DNA from: Candidatus Odinarchaeota archaeon
GTDB taxonomy: Archaea > Asgardarchaeota > Baldrarchaeia > Baldrarchaeales > DXJG01
Assembly (NCBI GenBank): GCA_021158895.1
Contig: JAGGSW010000156.1
Coordinates: 1 to 14,277 of the forward strand
Direction of reading: 5' to 3'
DNA: 14,277 bases
Of this stretch, positions 13,029-14,277 are shown in pieces. Numbering within the stretch: the first letter of the stretch is position 1; each line of letters starts with the position of its first letter. The position numbers were made by a program, and so were the translations under genes. The notes beneath the pieces were generated by a model that ran no database searches, was not told the DNA's origin, and saw only the letters and a program-made list of their open reading frames with translations.

Positions 13029-13606
13029 TTAAATTTCTAATTTTAGAAAATAATCAATCAATGTATTTTTTATGCCAGTCTTCAAGAGTTCCTTTTTTAT
13101 CTCCTCCCGAGATTTTCCTTCACTTTTCAACTTACTTACAAGTTTACTAATAGTTTCTCTTATTTCCCATGGATAGATAATCCACGCATCTGTTTCAACA
13201 ACAAAATAATCAGGCTTTTAAGAAGACCAAGGCTTTAAATGCAACGTAGCCACTTTAACCTTTTTGGCCCCCTTTTCCTTTATGTGTTCAACAGCAGCGA
13301 TTAGGCTGTGACCTGTATCTGCTACATCGTCACAAATCAAAACATTTTTGTCTTTCACGTCGACTATGAGCGGCTGGGTTATTTGAGGTTTTTCGCCAGT
13401 TTCTGCAATACCCTTATAGAATTCGATTCTATACTTGTATCATTACTGTTATCGAGAAAGTCTGAAAGCAATCTTGCAACTATCCAACCGCCCCTGGCAA
13501 TACCAACGAGAATATCAGGACTAAAACCAGATTTCATTATTTTCTCGGCAACCTTAAGGGTTAACTCGTATACATCATCCCACCATGGAGCTAGGAACTT
13601 AACCAA
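13029..13606 (-). pseudogene. Broken phosphoribosyltransferase gene (COG2236-like)
   Basis: Two minus-strand frames together encode one phosphoribosyltransferase of about 192 residues. Part one (13606 down to about 13430) reads MVKFLAPWWDDVYELT then ILVGIARGGWIVARLLSDFL. One base appears lost between 13430 and 13427, where I expect an I-R-I-E-F-Y run but the first frame goes out of phase. The next frame continues EFYKGIAETGEKP, QPLIVDV and the PRPP-binding loop VLICDDVADTGHSL. An in-frame TAA at 13218-13220 follows HLKPWSS, after which KPDYFVVETDAWIIYPWE and a charged C-terminus run to TAA at 13029. The TTG start still has a good GAGGTG site, so decay is recent, or the assembly contains errors. 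The intact relative would use PRPP, probably for purine-base salvage. Confidence 0.85.
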
Positions 13607-13646
13607 TCCCTACACCTCTACAAGTAACTACCGAGATTGCCAATAG

Positions 13647-13690
13647 TAGGTGTGAGGCAAAGTATTTGAAAGTTATTGAACCTCAACCTA
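13647..13690. repeat. Inverted repeat in the promoter region of the broken phosphoribosyltransferase gene
   Basis: TAGGTGTGAGG (13647-13657) and CCTCAACCTA (13681-13690) can pair over ten bases with one bulged base around a 23-nt loop. The loop contains a possible minus-strand TATA (TTTCAAATA), so the repeat brackets the presumed promoter. It may be an operator or chance. Confidence 0.35.
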
Positions 13691-13808
13691 ACATTGTACA
13701 TATGAATTTATTTACTGCTCTTAAATGCAACCTATTGTAAGTAAAATAGATGAAGCAGCTTTCCAAATACACGAGAATAATGTTTTTTAACCTTATGGAG
13801 GAGCACTT

Positions 13809-14277
13809 ATGAAAATAATTCAGTTAAATAAAGAGGATGTTTACGAAAACTATCGATACATGGGTATCTCAGCCATACTATGTGAGAAGTCGGTAACAAA
13901 AAAACTGTTTGACAACATATTACAATTATCAGAAAAAGAAAAAGTTATCATTCAACTCTTTGATTCAGAAAAAATAGCGACTTGGAAACACATATTTATA
14001 GCAACATTGAACGCGATTGCCGCATTCAAACAATCACGCAACATAGCATCTCAACTCTCACTGGAAATCCTACTTTACGCAACAGGGCAAAGACAAATAA
14101 GAGATGCTATAAATATCTTGGGAGTTTCTGAACAAACCAGAAAAGTAGCAATTTTAATACTAGGAGACAGTAAAGAAAAAATAACCGCAATTTTCAGCCA
14201 AATAACTGAACTTTTGAATGGGAAAGAAGAGGAAAAATTACTTGAAATATATAACGAGGAAAAATTACAACGATTAC
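13809..14277 (+). CDS. cgi121: KEOPS complex subunit Cgi121 (partial, runs off the window)
   Basis: Read directly from the sequence: an open frame from ATG at 13809 to the window end, 156 codons without a stop. The ATG follows GGAGGAG at 13797-13803 with five bases spacing. The segment SLEILLYATGQRQIRDAINILGV (about residues 90-112) matches the family hallmark of Cgi121/TPRKB, the KEOPS subunit that binds Bud32 and recruits tRNA through its 3' CCA end. The earlier part (HIFIATLNAIAAFKQSRNIAS, about 69-89) also fits. Most members are near 150-170 residues, so only a few codons should be missing. It is divergent from the broken phosphoribosyltransferase gene. A TATA box is not clear. Confidence 0.78.
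   Translation, partial: MKIIQLNKEDVYENYRYMGISAILCEKSVTKKLFDNILQLSEKEKVIIQLFDSEKIATWKHIFIATLNAIAAFKQSRNIASQLSLEILLYATGQRQIRDAINILGVSEQTRKVAILILGDSKEKITAIFSQITELLNGKEEEKLLEIYNEEKLQRL

Noticed and set aside
13218..13220. Stop codon in the phosphoribosyltransferase gene read as recoding.
   Set aside because: The codon is TAA, not TAG or TGA, and a separate frameshift breaks the same gene.
13308..13646. Open plus-strand frame of 112 codons.
   Set aside because: It lies antisense to the broken phosphoribosyltransferase, whose motifs are clear on the minus strand; the plus-strand product resembles nothing known and lacks a binding site.

Overview
The window is low-GC archaeal chromosome. The gene content is diagnostic for Archaea: exosome Rrp4/Rrp41/Rrp42, RNase P Rpp30 and Pop5, proteasome alpha, SBDS, L37Ae, Brix, prefoldin beta and the KEOPS subunits Pcc1 and Cgi121. 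Ribosome binding sites are of the GGTGA/GGAGG type, TTG starts are frequent, and BRE/TATA-like promoters are present. A C/D-box guide RNA that is far richer in G+C than its surroundings suggests a thermophile. Protein flavour suggests the TACK group, perhaps Bathyarchaeia-like; this lineage call is an impression, not a computed result.

Layout. 114-1609: a tight operon of an exosome-associated DUF54/COG1325 RNA-binding protein, Rpp30 and Pop5. About 1738-1804: a likely C/D-box sRNA. 1826-2706 (minus strand): a JAMM/MPN+ metalloprotease and an Lrp/AsnC regulator. 2809-3213: a four-helix membrane protein of unknown role. 3339-9823: the main archaeal RNA-processing/proteostasis superoperon, psmA - SBDS - rrp4 - rrp41 - rrp42 - rpl37ae - Brix - pcc1 - prefoldin beta - DUF3194 - DHH phosphoesterase, with most genes overlapping or nearly touching. 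9905-12335: an ECF transporter energising module (two ATPases plus EcfT) with no S component beside it, preceded by a perfect palindrome at its promoter. 12547-13002: a DUF2258-like protein. 13029-13606 (minus): a phosphoribosyltransferase gene broken by a frameshift and an in-frame stop. 13809 to the window end: KEOPS subunit Cgi121, cut by the window edge.

How the parts work together. Most genes serve RNA maturation and ribosome or protein quality control. Rrp4/41/42 form the 3'-5' exosome, Rpp30/Pop5 mature tRNA 5' ends, and Pcc1/Cgi121 belong to KEOPS (t6A in tRNA). SBDS, Brix and L37Ae belong to large-subunit assembly, PsmA to the 20S proteasome, and prefoldin to chaperoning. The candidate sRNA would add 2'-O-methyls to two functional elements of the 23S peptidyl-transferase centre, so it fits the ribosome-biogenesis theme.

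The most notable observations are this sRNA, which was found by reading the pop5-JAMM gap, the decayed phosphoribosyltransferase gene, the absence of rpoP from its usual place, the interruption of the superoperon between pop5 and psmA, and the palindrome overlapping the ECF promoter. I did not see a defence system, CRISPR array, mobile element, rRNA or complete tRNA.
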